From NCBI GenBank assembly GCA_029582165.1, contig CM055876.1:33487317-33551316 (forward strand): a DNA stretch of 64,000 nucleotides. Direction: 5' to 3'. Origin of the DNA: Portulaca oleracea (taxonomy: Eukaryota; Streptophyta; Magnoliopsida; Caryophyllales; Portulacaceae). The notes under the pieces are model-generated. The model was not told where the DNA came from. It worked only from the letters and a program-made list of their open reading frames with translations, and ran no database searches. Made by a program: the position numbers and the translations under genes. Shown here piece after piece: positions 25,701 to 38,081 of the stretch; position 1 is the first letter of the stretch, and the number at the start of each line of letters is the position of its first letter.

Positions 25701-27189
25701 TATTTCAAGCATACTATAATCCTTTAGCTATATTGTATATCAGAATGAAGGCAATGGTCCAATTATATGAATGAAAATATATTTAACGTGAATTCATAAC
25801 GACCCTTTTCAATGAATTAAACATACGAGACACATATTTACATATTTGGGAGGTGATCTGAACATAAGATTAATATAACGGTGTATTAGAATAGTTTATT
25901 GAACCCTTGAAAGTGAGTAAGGTTTTCTTTTATATTAAGATAGCCAAATAATTAATCATCGAAAGAATCATGTTCTAGACATGTTCTCTTATGGGACTAG
26001 GATCACACAGTACATCTTAAAATATGTTTAAATTTTTTCATACATAAAAGATTCAGATATAATCTTATATTACAAAATCTTTGATGAAATATATTCACAT
26101 GTATATATATTATCAGGGTCCCTTATGATAATTATCCTTACCATGAACTTGTCCATGAATCGTATCGCAGAACATATATCTTTCTCCTAGTATTTATTTA
26201 GCCTTTTTTCAGGTTTTTTTTTGGTTTAATATAAGTTATCTTATATATTGTGATTTGAGGTAGGGCAAGAACTATCTAGATAAAAGTTCATGGGTGCATG
26301 TACGTAGATGTATATTGCTATAGGTAGGTGCCTTTGTTGGGCGTTGATTGAAATTCTGTTCACATGATGGATGAAAATACATTTAACATCACATCCATAC
26401 ATATCATACTTGACCCAGATTGTTCATCAATCATCATGCTCATTCATGCATATATACTCCATCATCATCATCATCTACAGCTAATGTTGTGTATAGGGAC
26501 TCCACGTGTATATATATTATTAAGGTCTCTTATATGGAAATTGTCTTACTATGAAATTGTCCATCACAATGCATAAAATATTATTTTTTTAACACAAATC
26601 AATTTATCTCAAGAGTTTGGATCAAATCAGCACATGATAAATTAAAATCTTACATTTTAAACACTAATTTGATTATTAGTAAGTACTAATTACCATATTT
26701 CTTATATTATTTTGTACACACTAAGTGTGGTATAATTGATTGTAAATATGATTATGGTTAGAAATCATACAATTATTTTCTTTGCTTTTAGGGACAAGGC
26801 GAGTTTTGGAAGTTAAGAGGGGATAGAGCGAGTCACAAGGTATATTAAAATAGAATTAGGGGAGAACTTAAGAATGACGTCTAAGGAGAATACACATGAT
26901 AGTTTGTGTAAGATGGAGAAAAAAGAAGCCAAGAAATTGGTGGAGTAGAGACTAAATAGTTGTTAAAGAAAGGTATAAGATGGCGTAAAAATAAAATCAA
27001 AACTAAAATCAATACTTTGAAATCCCACCTAGACGAGATATGGAGTAAGATGGTGCAAAAAGCAATCAAGAAATGTGGCGACAAGGATGGCGACGGTGGA
27101 TGCGCGCTTATGATATATAGTTTGTACGGGAGTTTGATCTCTAAGAATATGAAAGGAAAGGTATAAGATAGTATAGCTAGTACGTTGTT
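22761..27189. other. Gene-free AT-rich intergenic DNA
   Basis: The longest ORFs (for example 24976-25284, 102 residues) show no family motif I recognise and are flanked by stops. From about 26800 weak purine-rich sequence may be the decayed front of the LINE that becomes readable at 27190. Confidence 0.5.
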
Positions 27190-28047
27190 AAAGAAAAGAT
27201 TTTTAATTTAGCTAAGAGTATGTGAGACGTGAGAGGAAGATGATAGATTTACTGAATGTTAGGTGTATTAAGGAAAATGAGGGGAGGGCTTTGGTGAAAG
27301 AAGCCCAAATAAATGAAATATGGAGGAATTATTCCGTGATCTTTAATTTCTAACAGGGAGAATTGTGTCATTGCTAGTGGTGATGGTTTAGACTTCGGGG
27401 TGGGGGGAGGGGTATAGACAGTGTTGGTAGTCGACGTATAACACTTAAGGACGTCAAAGAGGTGTTAAAGAAAATGGAGAGTGGTAAAACGGTGGGCCAT
27501 GATAGTATTCTTGTGGAGTTTTAGAAGTGTTTAGGTGAGATTTTCATGGGTTGACGGGACTCTTCAGATATTCTTGGGATGGGCAGAATGCATGATGAGT
27601 GGTTAAGTGGCTGAATTATCCCTTTGTACAAGAACAAGGGAGATGCTTAGGGTTGCAATAGTTATAGAACGATTTAACTTGAGTCATGATAAAGATATTT
27701 GAGCGGATGATAGCTAGAGACAACATTGAGGGAGGATGTTGGGGTGTTTGAGACTCAACTTGGGTTTGTGCCTTGGAGATCGACTATAGAATATCTTTTG
27801 CGTTGCCTTATAGAGTAGTATAATGAAAGGTGAATGACGTTCACATGGTGTTCATTGATTTAGATAAAACCAACGATAAGGTACCTAATGTAGTGTTGTG
27901 GGAGTGTCTTGGAGTGATAGAGGTGCATTATTGTTATATTTGAGCTAGTAGAGACATGAATGACAATGTTAGAACAAATGTTAAGACTTCGCTAGGGTCT
28001 ACTAGCCATTTTCCTGTTGATATCAAGTTTCATTAAGGGTCTACGGT
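27190..28047 (+). pseudogene. LINE (RTE-type) reverse transcriptase pseudogene, front part
   Basis: A dead non-LTR retrotransposon ORF, recognisable across frames as the plant RTE/LINE reverse transcriptase. In order: CIKENEGRALVKEAQINEIW; then DVKEVLKKMESGKTVGHDS (family form: K.GKAVGPDGIP); a degraded YKNKGD/NYRGI region; then DVHMVFIDLDKTNDKVPNVV (family form HMVFIDLEKAYDKVP, catalytic motif A). It ends at HQGST-like sequence where Cassandra interrupts it. It carries several stops and frameshifts, so it makes no protein. It continues at 30002. Confidence 0.82.
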
Positions 28048-28177
28048 TGTAACACCCCAACCCCTCGTGGGCCGCGGGCATTACCGATAACTGTTTCAAG
28101 GATCGCCGACTAGCCCTACAAATCATCACGAGTCTTTACAGCGTGCTTTGTCCTCACTCACACGCTACTTGGTGAAA

Positions 28178-29397
28178 TGTTCTCGTACTTTTGGGAGTAC
28201 GGTTATCGGTCTCAGGAAGTTGTGTTCCAAGCACTCAAAGCAGAATCAAGTGTTTCGAGTTAGGTAGATTAACCAAAGATGTGGTGGTGATTATCAAACA
28301 ACAAACTACGAAAGCAATAAACGATGTTCAGACAACAAAATTAGTACTCAACGACTAATCAATTTGAACGAGCTAATCTACCAATTGTATACAAGCAATT
28401 AAGAGTGATTGGTTGCACCATTAAAGCTCACCAAAGCCCTCTCGAGGGTCAAGGGCTAGTCTAACTATGCTAACTACCTATTCTCATGGAGTTAGTCTAA
28501 TTAAACTACAAGAATAGCAACCCTAGACCTTGATAGAATTCGACTATTCTCATGTCAAAAATCCTAACTATTTTCTCTACCCACGCTAGCAAATTGACCT
28601 CACCTCTCAGCATAAATCAATTACCTAAAAAATACAGATGAACACTCCCTCGTGCATTTCATTGAACACATGGTGGACATGAGAAAACCTCTAACTATAA
28701 GCATGAATTAGGATAGATTAGGCCTAAACAAGATTAACTAGTCATCGAACAATTCAATCACAACCCAAACAACATAAAACTAACAACTAATTAACACAAA
28801 ATAACAAGTAAAAGAAAGAACGAAACTAAATTAACAAGAACATAAATAAGCATAAGAGAAAGAGAGAGATAGAAAAACTTAGTCTTGAAATCAAAAGCGA
28901 AGAACGAGATTGATGAATTCTTGAACAAAGGATAACCTAATCTAAATAATCTAGAGGAAATCTAAACCTAGAAAGGCTTAGGGAGAAAACCTCCCTCAAG
29001 CCTAGAGAGAAAACTAGAAACTGGAAAAAAGAAAAGAACGTTCAATTGAAAACTTCCTGTCTAATTTATAAAACTGCTTAAAATAAAATACTACAATTTG
29101 GCACACCTGCCCGTGCCGATTGGCACACCTAAGTGTGCCAAACTGGAAATTCCAATTTTTACCTCTAATATTTTAGTGCGACTGTGTTGGCTTCCTTTCA
29201 CTTCTTAATTCCAATCTTTTTCCTCCATTGCCATCATCACTTTGCGTCAAAATTGCCTAAAAATAAGACTATTAAACAAATTAGTCTCAATTAGAAAAGA
29301 TGGCAAAAAATATTATTAAACTTATACTAAATGACTTAGATAAGTTCAATAAGACAATAAAAACCAAGGTAAAAATTGGTAAAATCGAGGTTCAACA
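28178..29397 (-). mobile_element. 1.22 kb solo LTR nested in the Cassandra LTR
   Basis: TGTTCTCGTAC...GGTTCAACA interrupts the Cassandra LTR. The flanks TGAAA and GGAAA fit a 5-bp target duplication with one change. Its minus strand has a TATA-like TTTATAAATTAG near 29064, followed by a CT-rich leader. Length, TG...CA ends and style suggest a Gypsy (Tat-like) LTR; the family is inferred, not shown. There is no internal coding region, hence solo. A GGCACAC/GTGTGCC hairpin lies at 29097-29143. Confidence 0.7.
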
Positions 29398-29690
29398 GGA
29401 AACTTTCCAGGATGTCACCAATTATCATGAGACTACTCCCATTCAAACATGTTTAACTGAGGAGTTCCCAACGAATGAACTACTTTAAAAAAAGGTGCAC
29501 CTTGGTGATATAAAGAGTCATTTCTTCCTATTAAGTCGCACTTAACCATATACCCAAGGTGTTACAATCACCTTCACTTAAGTGCACAGTGTCCTTATTG
29601 TGCCACAATCCACTCTAGAACATTTTCCCCCGCTAAGTAACTGACTGCCCATAGATCTCCTATCCACTGGCGCAACTCACGGTTGCGGTC

Positions 29691-29703
29691 GGCTCTGATA
29701 CCA
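29691..29703 (-). promoter_or_regulatory. Cassandra primer binding site (initiator tRNA-Met)
   Basis: On the minus strand it reads TGGTATCAGAGCC, two bases after the 5' LTR boundary. It pairs with the 3' end of plant initiator tRNA-Met, the usual Cassandra primer. Confidence 0.9.
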
Positions 29704-30001
29704 TCTATAATGCCCCAACACCTTCCACGCCGTGAATATTACCGATAACTACTTCAAGAATTGCCGACTAGCCTCACAAATTACCACGAGTCATTCCAAT
29801 GTGCTTCGTCCTCGCTCACACGCTACCTAGGAAAACTTTCCAAGAGGTGACCTATCCTGAGACAACTCCCAGTCATGGACGTTTAATTGAGGAGTTCCTA
29901 ACGAATGAGCTACTTTAAAAGAAGACGCACCTTGGTGATATAATTGTATAGTTATTTCAATCCTTTTAAGCCACACTTAACCATATACCCAGGGTGTGAC
30001 A

Positions 30002-30855
30002 ACGATTGGTCCGTTTCTTTTAATGTAGTTATGGATGATTTTAAGGACATTCAAGATGAGTTACCATGGTGTATGTTTCTTGCGAATCATATAGTATCAA
30101 TGAATCAAGTGAGAGTATTAATGATAAGGTGAAGCTTTGGCATAATACCTTGGAGTCTAGCTTTTTATGTTGAATAGACATAGTATATTAGATGTCATTT
30201 TAATGGGGTTAACCGGGAAGAGTACAACCAATTTACTACCTATGGAATGCAATTATACTAATTAAGCTAGGGTGGAGAAGTTTTGATACTTGGGATCTAT
30301 TTTTTAAAGTGATGAGAGTATTAGCGAGGATATAATGTTTCAAATTAATTAAGGTTCCTTGAAAAAAGTGAAAGACATCTTCATGAGTTTGTTTAATAAC
30401 AGAATATTGCTTAAACTTAAACGTGTATTGCATGATAATTAGACCAACTGTGTTATATGGTTGGAGTAACTAGTGGCCTACAAATAGGTCGCATTATCAA
30501 ATGCTGACAAAAATGACGATAGTTCGGTGGATTTGTATGTTATCAACTTGGATAAGATCAAGAATGATGTGTGTCATGACAAATTAGGAATAGTCTTTAG
30601 TTAGGATAAACTGGGAGAAAATAAACTGTAAAGGTAGTTTAGTCATGTGCAGAAGAGGAGTGTGGATACTATTTTTCGAGATTTGAAAAGGTTATGCTTC
30701 CAAGTTCCACCATTTTGCCATAGAGTGGGAGACTTAGAAATTCTATGATCGAACAAGGTGATTTGAGGCAATTAATAACATATAGGTTTAGTGGATGACA
30801 TGACACTTAATAGGGGTACTTGGCGAGCTACCATTGATTCAATCAATTGAATGGT
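30002..30855 (+). pseudogene. LINE (RTE-type) reverse transcriptase pseudogene, rear part
   Basis: This continues the ORF split at 28047. It begins SVSFNVVMDDFKDIQDELPW, the region before catalytic motif C. The expected FADD box is read as LANH, so the active site is lost. Farther on, RPTVLYGW-like, RWICMLSTWIRSR-like and GLVDDMTLNRGTWRATI-like sequences match the C-terminal part of this family (AIRPAMLYGTECW..., LVDDLTLDRNAWR). Stops and frameshifts are frequent. If Cassandra is removed together with one target copy, the two halves abut without loss, which supports the insertion history. Confidence 0.8.
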
Positions 30856-31200
30856 TAGAGATTGTCAATAGGACGCCTTGCTTTGCGTTTTCTGTATGTT
30901 GTTTTGTGCTCTCCTTGTGCTTTTGTTTTTAGGTATGTCTACTTCACTCATTGCTTGAAGCGCACATGTATAAAGTTATCTTTCTTTTTTATTCTCTTGG
31001 TTTCAAATGGTTTTCGATTTTCAGTTTTGTTTTCAATTTTCAATTTTTTTTTAGAATAGTTTTTATAAACATATATCCATAATGCACATAGATAATTAAA
31101 ATTTTAATTCACTCTCAACAATCATTCTTGCATTTTATTTCAAACTTGCTTTCATTAATCTATTAAATAACTCTTTTTGTAAAAGGTACTTCCCTATAGG

Positions 31201-31841
31201 CAGGGACGAAGCCAGAAAAAGATGTTGAGGGGGGCGATCATTACAATACTTTTATTCTATTTCAAAAAAGAATTATAAAATATATTTAGACTAAAGGGAA
31301 GAAAAAAATGATACAATAATAAACTATAAATTGTGTAGTTTATTCACATATGATTCATTAATGTACTACTTTAATCATGCAAGCATGACATATATTAAAT
31401 AAATTAATCTTTTTTTAATTCAATTCCTTCACTTAAGTAAACAAAGTTTAGATTACTGTCAACACACTTAAATCAATATATTACAGGTTCATAAATTGAT
31501 AATTATTGGTCTATCATTGCTATTTTTAATTATTATAATTGTTTGCTATAGTAATATCTATATTTATCAAAACATTTGAAAATGAGTAAGGAAAAAAAAG
31601 GTGGAGTCTAGCTAAAATGTCAAAAATTATAATGTATATTAATATATTACTCTAGGTCAAATGTAATGGAAAATGGATGCAAACAACCAAGATTTGAACC
31701 CTTGACCCCATAGTTATTGCTTTAGAGCTTCACCAATTACTCTACAACCATATTGTGCAATAAGTCTACACATTGAGTATTAAACTGATATAGGCCAGGG
31801 AGGCAATTGCCCCTGTTTGCCCAGGGGTAGCTCCGTCCCTG
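31201..31841. mobile_element. Non-autonomous hAT-type element
   Basis: The termini CAGGGACGAAGCCAG and, in reverse complement, CAGGGACGGAGCTACC are flanked by a perfect 8-bp duplication CCTATAGG (31193-31200 and 31842-31849). An 8-bp TSD and CAGGG-type ends are diagnostic of hAT. 641 bp, with no transposase. The interior on the minus strand has a GGGTTCAAATCTTGG-like box near 31690 and a TAATTGGTGAAGC-like box near 31730, suggesting a tRNA-like fragment. Confidence 0.88.
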
Positions 31842-31849
31842 CCTATAGG

Positions 31850-34323
31850 CAATGGTGGAGATTGATCTTAATGACTTAATTGCTTTGCATCAGTTGCAAT
31901 GTTGCATCATGCATGGCCCCTCCTACAATGCACATATATGATATATCTTGTCAAAGCATAGCGGCTGCTGTTTGATTTTAACGTGTAACAAAGCATAGCA
32001 AACCCTAGACTCACCACTTTATTCAATTCCCAGGTCCAAGATTTGACTCAACATGCAAAAACAGTCAATTTTACAGCCGATATTTGAATAATAAAACCCC
32101 ACCATCTTATTCGTCCTTTTTCTTCCTTAGCAAATTGGAATTGTCTACATAACACATGCTCTATTTTTTTAGGCCATTTGCATAAATTTAGGTTGCTAGT
32201 AAGTGTGTGTATATATATATAGATGCAAATGAATACAAGTAGTTGTTGACTTATAAGTAGGTGCAAGTAAATATAAATACAAGAGTATGCATGTGAGTGT
32301 AAATGTGTACAAATTGGATAATTTAAGTGTTGAAGAGTATTATTTAAAGAGATTGTGAGGTCATGGTCAATTATTTTCTTGTGGGTATTCTTTAAATGTT
32401 ACAATGTACAAATATCAATCTTATTGGGTAAATATGAGTTAATTTATTTATATAAAACTGATATTCTAACCGACCACAAAAGGCGTATATATATATAACT
32501 CCTTGGTCACAATGTAAGAGTTAGCTACCACATGATTGTTTTTATGGGCAAAGCACATGTTAATCAGCCTCATGTAACGTAACTCTCCATATATATGTTC
32601 AATGGACTTATCTCCTCATTCATGCATGGCCACTCACTAATTCTAGCACGAAACAAAAGTAAAGAAAAGAAAACCAATGCATTCACATTTAATGACATGA
32701 AATTGAAGCCTTATCTCGATATACATATATATCCCTGGCTAGCATTGTACGTAGCTACATATATTCATATATATACTTAATTAATAATATAATATTGAAT
32801 AATATAAATAGAATAGTTTCTATCATGTCATAATTGAAATTGAAAGCTACATATTGAATAACTTTATCTTAAAATTAAGGAGGCCGGCCTCAACAACAAA
32901 GGGAATTAATAGATGATGGCATGCATATGGTTGTCCCCGATAGCTATATTTCCATGTGCTTCCCAACAATATATGCTTGCAAAATGGGCCATGCAACATC
33001 ACATGATCAATTCATCGATACTGCCTCTAATTTGGATCCACAATCTCACCTATAAACTCCTAAACTTTTATTTATAGTTTAATTAAACCAACTAGCTGCC
33101 TAGCTTTATCCCATAATAATAATATAGATTATGTGCCCTTAATCAACCCCCACCCCGACCCTAAAATCAAGGGTTAAAAATGCTTGAGAAATAGTAAACT
33201 TTAGTGTCATGATCACTTGTATTCTTAATAAAAAAAATATTATCGTAAAAATATAATATTGCAACTTGTTGATAAGAAATTAGGTAAGAAATTGCTAGTC
33301 GAACATAGATATTAAATACCATGAAATAATTAAGTGACAAGTGAACTGGAAAAGAGGGAACATTTGATTGCCTATGGTTTGAATGTATGCTTGAATAAGT
33401 TTTGGGAAAGACAAAGGGAAATATTGTACAATGCACTAGTTTAAGATGAAATTTTTCATGTTTATATGGTTCAATGTATATGACTATCGGTGTCTAGATC
33501 CATTATTTCTATGATAGTTTAACTAATTTAATTTGACCAATTTTAATTAGAACAACATTATGGTTGTAGAGATTTGTTATTTACATATTGGATATAATTA
33601 GACAGATAAAACAATCAATATATGGTCCACCATGTAGCATCTACCTAGGTATATTATTTATATTAATTTTTTAAAAAAAACTCATCAATATTAATTATAA
33701 AATTCATTATAAATTTATTAATATTATTATAAATTTCATCAATACTTTTAAAAATTATCAAATATTTAAAAAATTCATTACTTAAAAAATTGATATATTT
33801 CAATTTATGTGGACATACTTAGATACACCACGGTGGACCTAATAATTTGCACAGATTGCTGATAATATGACAGAAACATGCTTCTTTATGTATAGTAATT
33901 TTTGATAATACCACGCTAAACTTAATTATGAAAGTCACTAAGATCCTAATATCTAACTTCTAGTGCATAATCAAGCTTTCTTTTTTTTTTTTTTTTTTTT
34001 GACTCTTGGGTCTCTAATTCAAATTCATGCACTGAACGTGAAATTAATGGCTCATGCGAATTTCATGTGCAGGAGCAAAGAAAAAAGAGATTGAGTTCAA
34101 TCATTATTTTTCATAAACATCCAAGTTGAAATTGAAGCATACATGAAGCCCATTATGAATAACATGGGATTCATTTTGGATACCTCAACTTGCATATATA
34201 GATTGTCAGGGAATTAAATAGAGTAGAGACAAACACATTTTGATCCAGTATTGCCAAATTGCAGGGTAAACTTAAGCTTACATTAAAGCAATCAATTGAC
34301 CTTTACATTCCTCAAGAAAAATA
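31850..34323. other. Gene-free AT-rich intergenic DNA
   Basis: About 33190-33330 carries the inner words of Stowaway family A (ATTATCGTAAAAATATAATATT, TTGATAAGAAATTAG), a decayed copy. A T-run of about 22 lies at 33979-34000. Scattered short TA tracts. No gene supported. Confidence 0.55.
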
Positions 34324-34526
34324 CTCCTTCCATTCTATATTAATTATCCCTTGACGTTATTAATTTCTAATTATATACAATATTTTAGCATGACAAATAA
34401 CCATCATTATATTTATCACAAAAATATTATCATAAAAATATAAAAAAAAACTTTTTGATAAAATATATTATGAAAAATTCTTAATCGAAAAAGGATATTT
34501 GGACAATTAATATAAAATAGAGGGAA
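34324..34526. mobile_element. Stowaway-like MITE, family A (short copy)
   Basis: The left end CTCCTTCCATTCTATATTAA and the right end, in reverse complement TCCCTCTATTTTATATTAAT, have TA at the junctions. Inner ACAAAAATATTATCATAAAA and TTTTTGATAAAATATATTAT words are shared with the other copies. About 203 bp. Confidence 0.65.
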
Positions 34527-35017
34527 TAACGTAACTCCATCCATACACTTAAAGCCACACTTTTTCTTTATTGATAAGCTTCCATTGCATTGCATTGCAT
34601 TATGTTCAAAATTATTTGGTGGTCCATTTAATTTTGTGGCCACCATAGAATTGGGGGACTTTAATTTTGCCACAAGCTAAGCTAGTGTTGATCGAATTCA
34701 ATGAGCTTGTGAATAGGGAATAGGTATGATTGTATGATCATAGAATAAAAGAATCGAAAGGGTGGATATCCCACCTCTTAGAGGCCATGAAAAACAAAAC
34801 AAGTTAAAAGCAAATTGTCATGAATTTCAACGACTCTTTGTGCTTTCAAATATTTAACTTTGTAGTTTAAAATGAGACCATCCAAGACATTCTAAATGTT
34901 TTTTCTAAGAAGTTACAATTTCAACCAAATGTTGTGAAAATTTTCCCAACATTTCAGAATGTACATCAAACACCGTAAACTATCCTAGAAAAAAAAATCC
35001 TAGAGAAAACTTCCTAA

Positions 35018-35217
35018 GGGTGCATTTGGTGGGTCAAAAACCTTAGAGAAATGGTCAATTTTTCCGGGTTGACTGATTTTCTCAATGTTTGGAAGCAGGT
35101 TGACCTTGGGAAAAATTTTATAGTGGGCGCAACATTTCCTACATTTTTTCAGGGAAATCTTCCCCATAAAAGACTTCCCATGGAAAATTTTTCCCGGAGT
35201 TCTTACCAAACGCTCCC
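35018..35217. mobile_element. Tourist-like (PIF/Harbinger) MITE
   Basis: The termini GGGTGCATTTGGT and, in reverse complement, GGGAGCGTTTGGTAAG are flanked by TAA on both sides (35015-35017 and 35218-35220). It has GGGAAAAATTTT/AAAATTTTTCCC inner inverted words. 200 bp, non-coding. Confidence 0.75.
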
Positions 35218-35730
35218 TAAATAAAACTTTTTCCTAGAAAATTTCCCTGAAATTTTTACACAACGCTATCTCATAGTAGATTTACTAATAAATCATTATT
35301 ATCATGATCTATAGTTGTTAAAGTCCTACTTAGATGACCTACTAATAGTATCACATTTCAGGTAACTTTAATAAGACACTGTTTTTAATGCACTTGGGAT
35401 AATTTTATTTAATTAAAGACTAGTCTAAGTACAATAGTTGGCCTCTATCAAGGGTAGGCACAGTTAAAACTCAAAAGATTATGTTGAATATAATGGCTAT
35501 TCATCAACAATAAGGGTAATCACTGTAACAGTGTGGCCTCTATCAGGGTAGGAGTTAGGGCTACACAACTGCCACAATAATTGACAGTTTTTTCTGGTAA
35601 AGTCGGCTGGTCAGGGGAATATCATTAATTCTGCTCATTTAATTTGAACAGAAATATAAAACATGCAATAAATGGGCATCAAAATCTCATCCAATCCATC
35701 ATGGGCATTTTGTAGGGATCACACCAATCG

Positions 35731-35980
35731 ATTTATGGATGGAAATAAATTAAATTATCGTATTTAAAAATTATACAGTTTAAAATTTTTGATTATAAAT
35801 TTTTCAATATATATAATAATTAGTTATACAAAAATATTACTAACAGTTTTATAATGAAAATATTATCTTAAAAGTATAATAGTGTTATTATTAATAAAAT
35901 ATTATATCAGAAGTTATCATTTAAAAAGTGACATGGGAGAAAATGTTAACAAAATGATAATTAATATGAAACGGATTGAA
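35731..35980. mobile_element. Stowaway-like MITE, family A (decayed)
   Basis: The inner order TTTTCAATATATATAATAAT, TATACAAAAATATTAC, TTATCTTAAAAGTATAATAG, AATAAAATATTATATC and the right end GATAATTAATATGAAACGG match the family A core. The left end is eroded and its exact start is uncertain. Confidence 0.5.
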
Positions 35981-36689
35981 TATATATCAATAATTTGTAA
36001 ATTATTGGTTTGTGAGAAACTAAAACTTTGTAGCTTGCATTTTCTCTTTCTGTTGCACATGAAGTCGGCGCAGCCTATTAATTGCATGATCAACTCTAAT
36101 CATCAATAAATAAGATGCTCAACATGAGGCACTACACTAATTAATTCCAAGATTTTGTCAACCTTCTCTAACTATTGGCATGATCAGACTTTAATTATAA
36201 CACCAATGTTTGAATAATTAAGTTTGTTAGTCGGACCAAGTTGCACTTCTCGAGATCTTCTCTTCACCACCATATGTTAAGTTTCAATATATTAATGTAT
36301 CGCCATATGTTTGCTTTGGTCTCATTATATCCTAATAATTGGGTATGGATGCACACCAAGTAAGAAATTGGATGCATGTAAGACAAATACAACAATTTGA
36401 ATATCTTTTGGCTTGTACAAGGAATAATAATAGCTAATTTAATTTACATGCAAATGAAGGGTTTGTTTATTTCAAATTGTTATAAGTTACTTATTGTTAT
36501 TAGTGGTTGTATGTGCTAATTTGTGTTCATTAATGTTGATAAGTGTTAGTTGAAGCATGTATCAATAATGATGTTGCAACCTATGCCTATAACATACCGC
36601 AGGAACAGAATCAAAAAGCTCACCCGAGAAAAAAATCATTATGCTGAGGAGATTATTTCAAGAAACAACATATGAGAAGAACCCTCTTA

Positions 36690-36830
36690 GGCATCGTTCT
36701 TTTGTGCGTTAACGCAACTAACCGCAACGCAACCTACCGCAACATACCGCAAATTACCATTACCTTTTTACTATTTCCACCGCAATGCAACGCAACACAA
36801 CGCAAACGCAACGCACAAAAGAACGGTGCC
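36690..36830. mobile_element. Small MITE with TTGCGGTA/TACCGCAA inner repeats
   Basis: The termini GGCATCGTTCTTTTGTGCGT and, in reverse complement, GGCACCGTTCTTTTGTGCGT differ at one base. The left flank is TTA and the right flank TAA. Inside are runs of CCGCAAC, TACCGCAA and CGCAA units. A second member of the family is at 58484-58684. 141 bp. Confidence 0.75.
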
Positions 36831-37770
36831 TAAATATAGCTCACAAGGCAAAAGATTATGATTCTATTTCGAAGTAGATTATAATTATTTTTTGCTTTTA
36901 AAACAACTCGTATTATAGGCTGTGAATTCTTTTAAGTTAAGAAACAAATAATCATATAGTCTTTTCTTCATAGGTTTTGCCAACAAAAATCAATATTTTA
37001 TACGAAAATGATGAATTTTGCCTTATCAATTAAACTATATTATTCAATGCTAACAACTGTTGATAATTAGTGTTAAGCGTTAAAAATATTCATCAGTAAT
37101 AATTAATAATTCAAATTAATCATGAATACGCACATAGATAATGGTAAGTCAAAAAAGAACAAAATTTAAAATATGAAAAAACGTTATTGTTTTAGATAAT
37201 TAAGGTCTACACTCATTGATTTGATGGATCCCCACAGTTGATCGATCTGCATATGGCAGGTCCTAAGTTTAGTTAGAGTTAATTAAAGTGGGAATGTGTC
37301 TGATAATACGGGATCAACACTGGGATTAGAGAAGTTAATCATGTGAAAGCATGTGCATGCATGAAAACAACAAAGCATGCACCAGCTTTTCAGAGTTTAC
37401 ATCTACTTCCTTTAAAAAAAAAAATCCTACCATAATTGAAAGTTTTTTAAATATCCTAGTTAAAAAGTATAAGTACGTTAACTCTATTTTTGAAACATCA
37501 AAATCAATATATGTTGATTATGTAACGTGATTTGTTACAAGATGTAATTGTATTTATTGAGACATATGAAGTTTTTACAAAATTTAATATTTTTAAGGAG
37601 TTAAAAAATATAAATGACGTTGGTTCTACCTTCAAGAACCGAAATCGACATATAGTGATCAAAATAATTTGTTTTAACAATTTTTCCAATATTGCGTTTT
37701 CAAAAATAATTCCAATATTGCATTTTCAAAAATAATAGGGGCAGCCATCAACTCTTTTGTTCTTCCAATT
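36831..37770. other. Gene-free AT-rich intergenic DNA
   Basis: A short repeat TTCCAATATTGCRTTTTCAAAAATAAT occurs as two adjacent copies near 37683-37736. Nothing else recognisable. Confidence 0.5.
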
Positions 37771-38016
37771 AGGGGTGGAAAATGAAAATGAGCCAAAGTC
37801 GGCTCGTGAGCCTTCGTAAGCTGGCCTGACGGGAAGTTTGTATAGCTCGGCTTGGCTCAAGGTCGAGCTAAGCTCGTGAATTAAACAAGCCAACCCATGT
37901 CATGAGTAGCGCTCGGCTCGAGCTTGTGAATTGAATAAGTCATGTCAAGCCATAAGTAGCGTGCTCGGGTCTTGGCAAACCTAATAAACTCATAATATTT
38001 AAATATTTATTAGGTT

Positions 38017-38019
<3 letters not shown>

Positions 38020-38078
<59 letters not shown>
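38020..38078. repeat. (TA)n microsatellite at the left border of the 4.4 kb element
   Basis: Pure TA dinucleotides, about 59 bp. A shorter TATATATATA at 42508-42517 borders the right side. Confidence 0.95.

Positions 38079-38081
<3 letters not shown>

Larger units (their letters stand above)
28048..30001 (-). mobile_element. Complete Cassandra TRIM retrotransposon with a nested solo LTR
   Basis: The left (3') LTR is 28048-29566 (interrupted), the internal domain only 139 bp (29567-29705), and the right (5') LTR 29706-30001 (296 bp). A tRNA-Met primer binding site lies 2 nt inside the right LTR, fixing minus orientation. Flanks ACGGT (28043-28047) and ACGAT (30002-30006) look like a 5-bp target duplication with one change. 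There is no coding sequence, as expected for a terminal-repeat retrotransposon in miniature. Both LTRs carry decayed 5S-like blocks (about 29403-29512 and 29836-29932), less intact than the copy at 531-822. Confidence 0.9.

Noticed and set aside
31677..31760. Functional tRNA gene
   Set aside because: Box-A- and box-B-like words exist, but the arms do not fold into a convincing cloverleaf by eye and it lies inside a hAT element.
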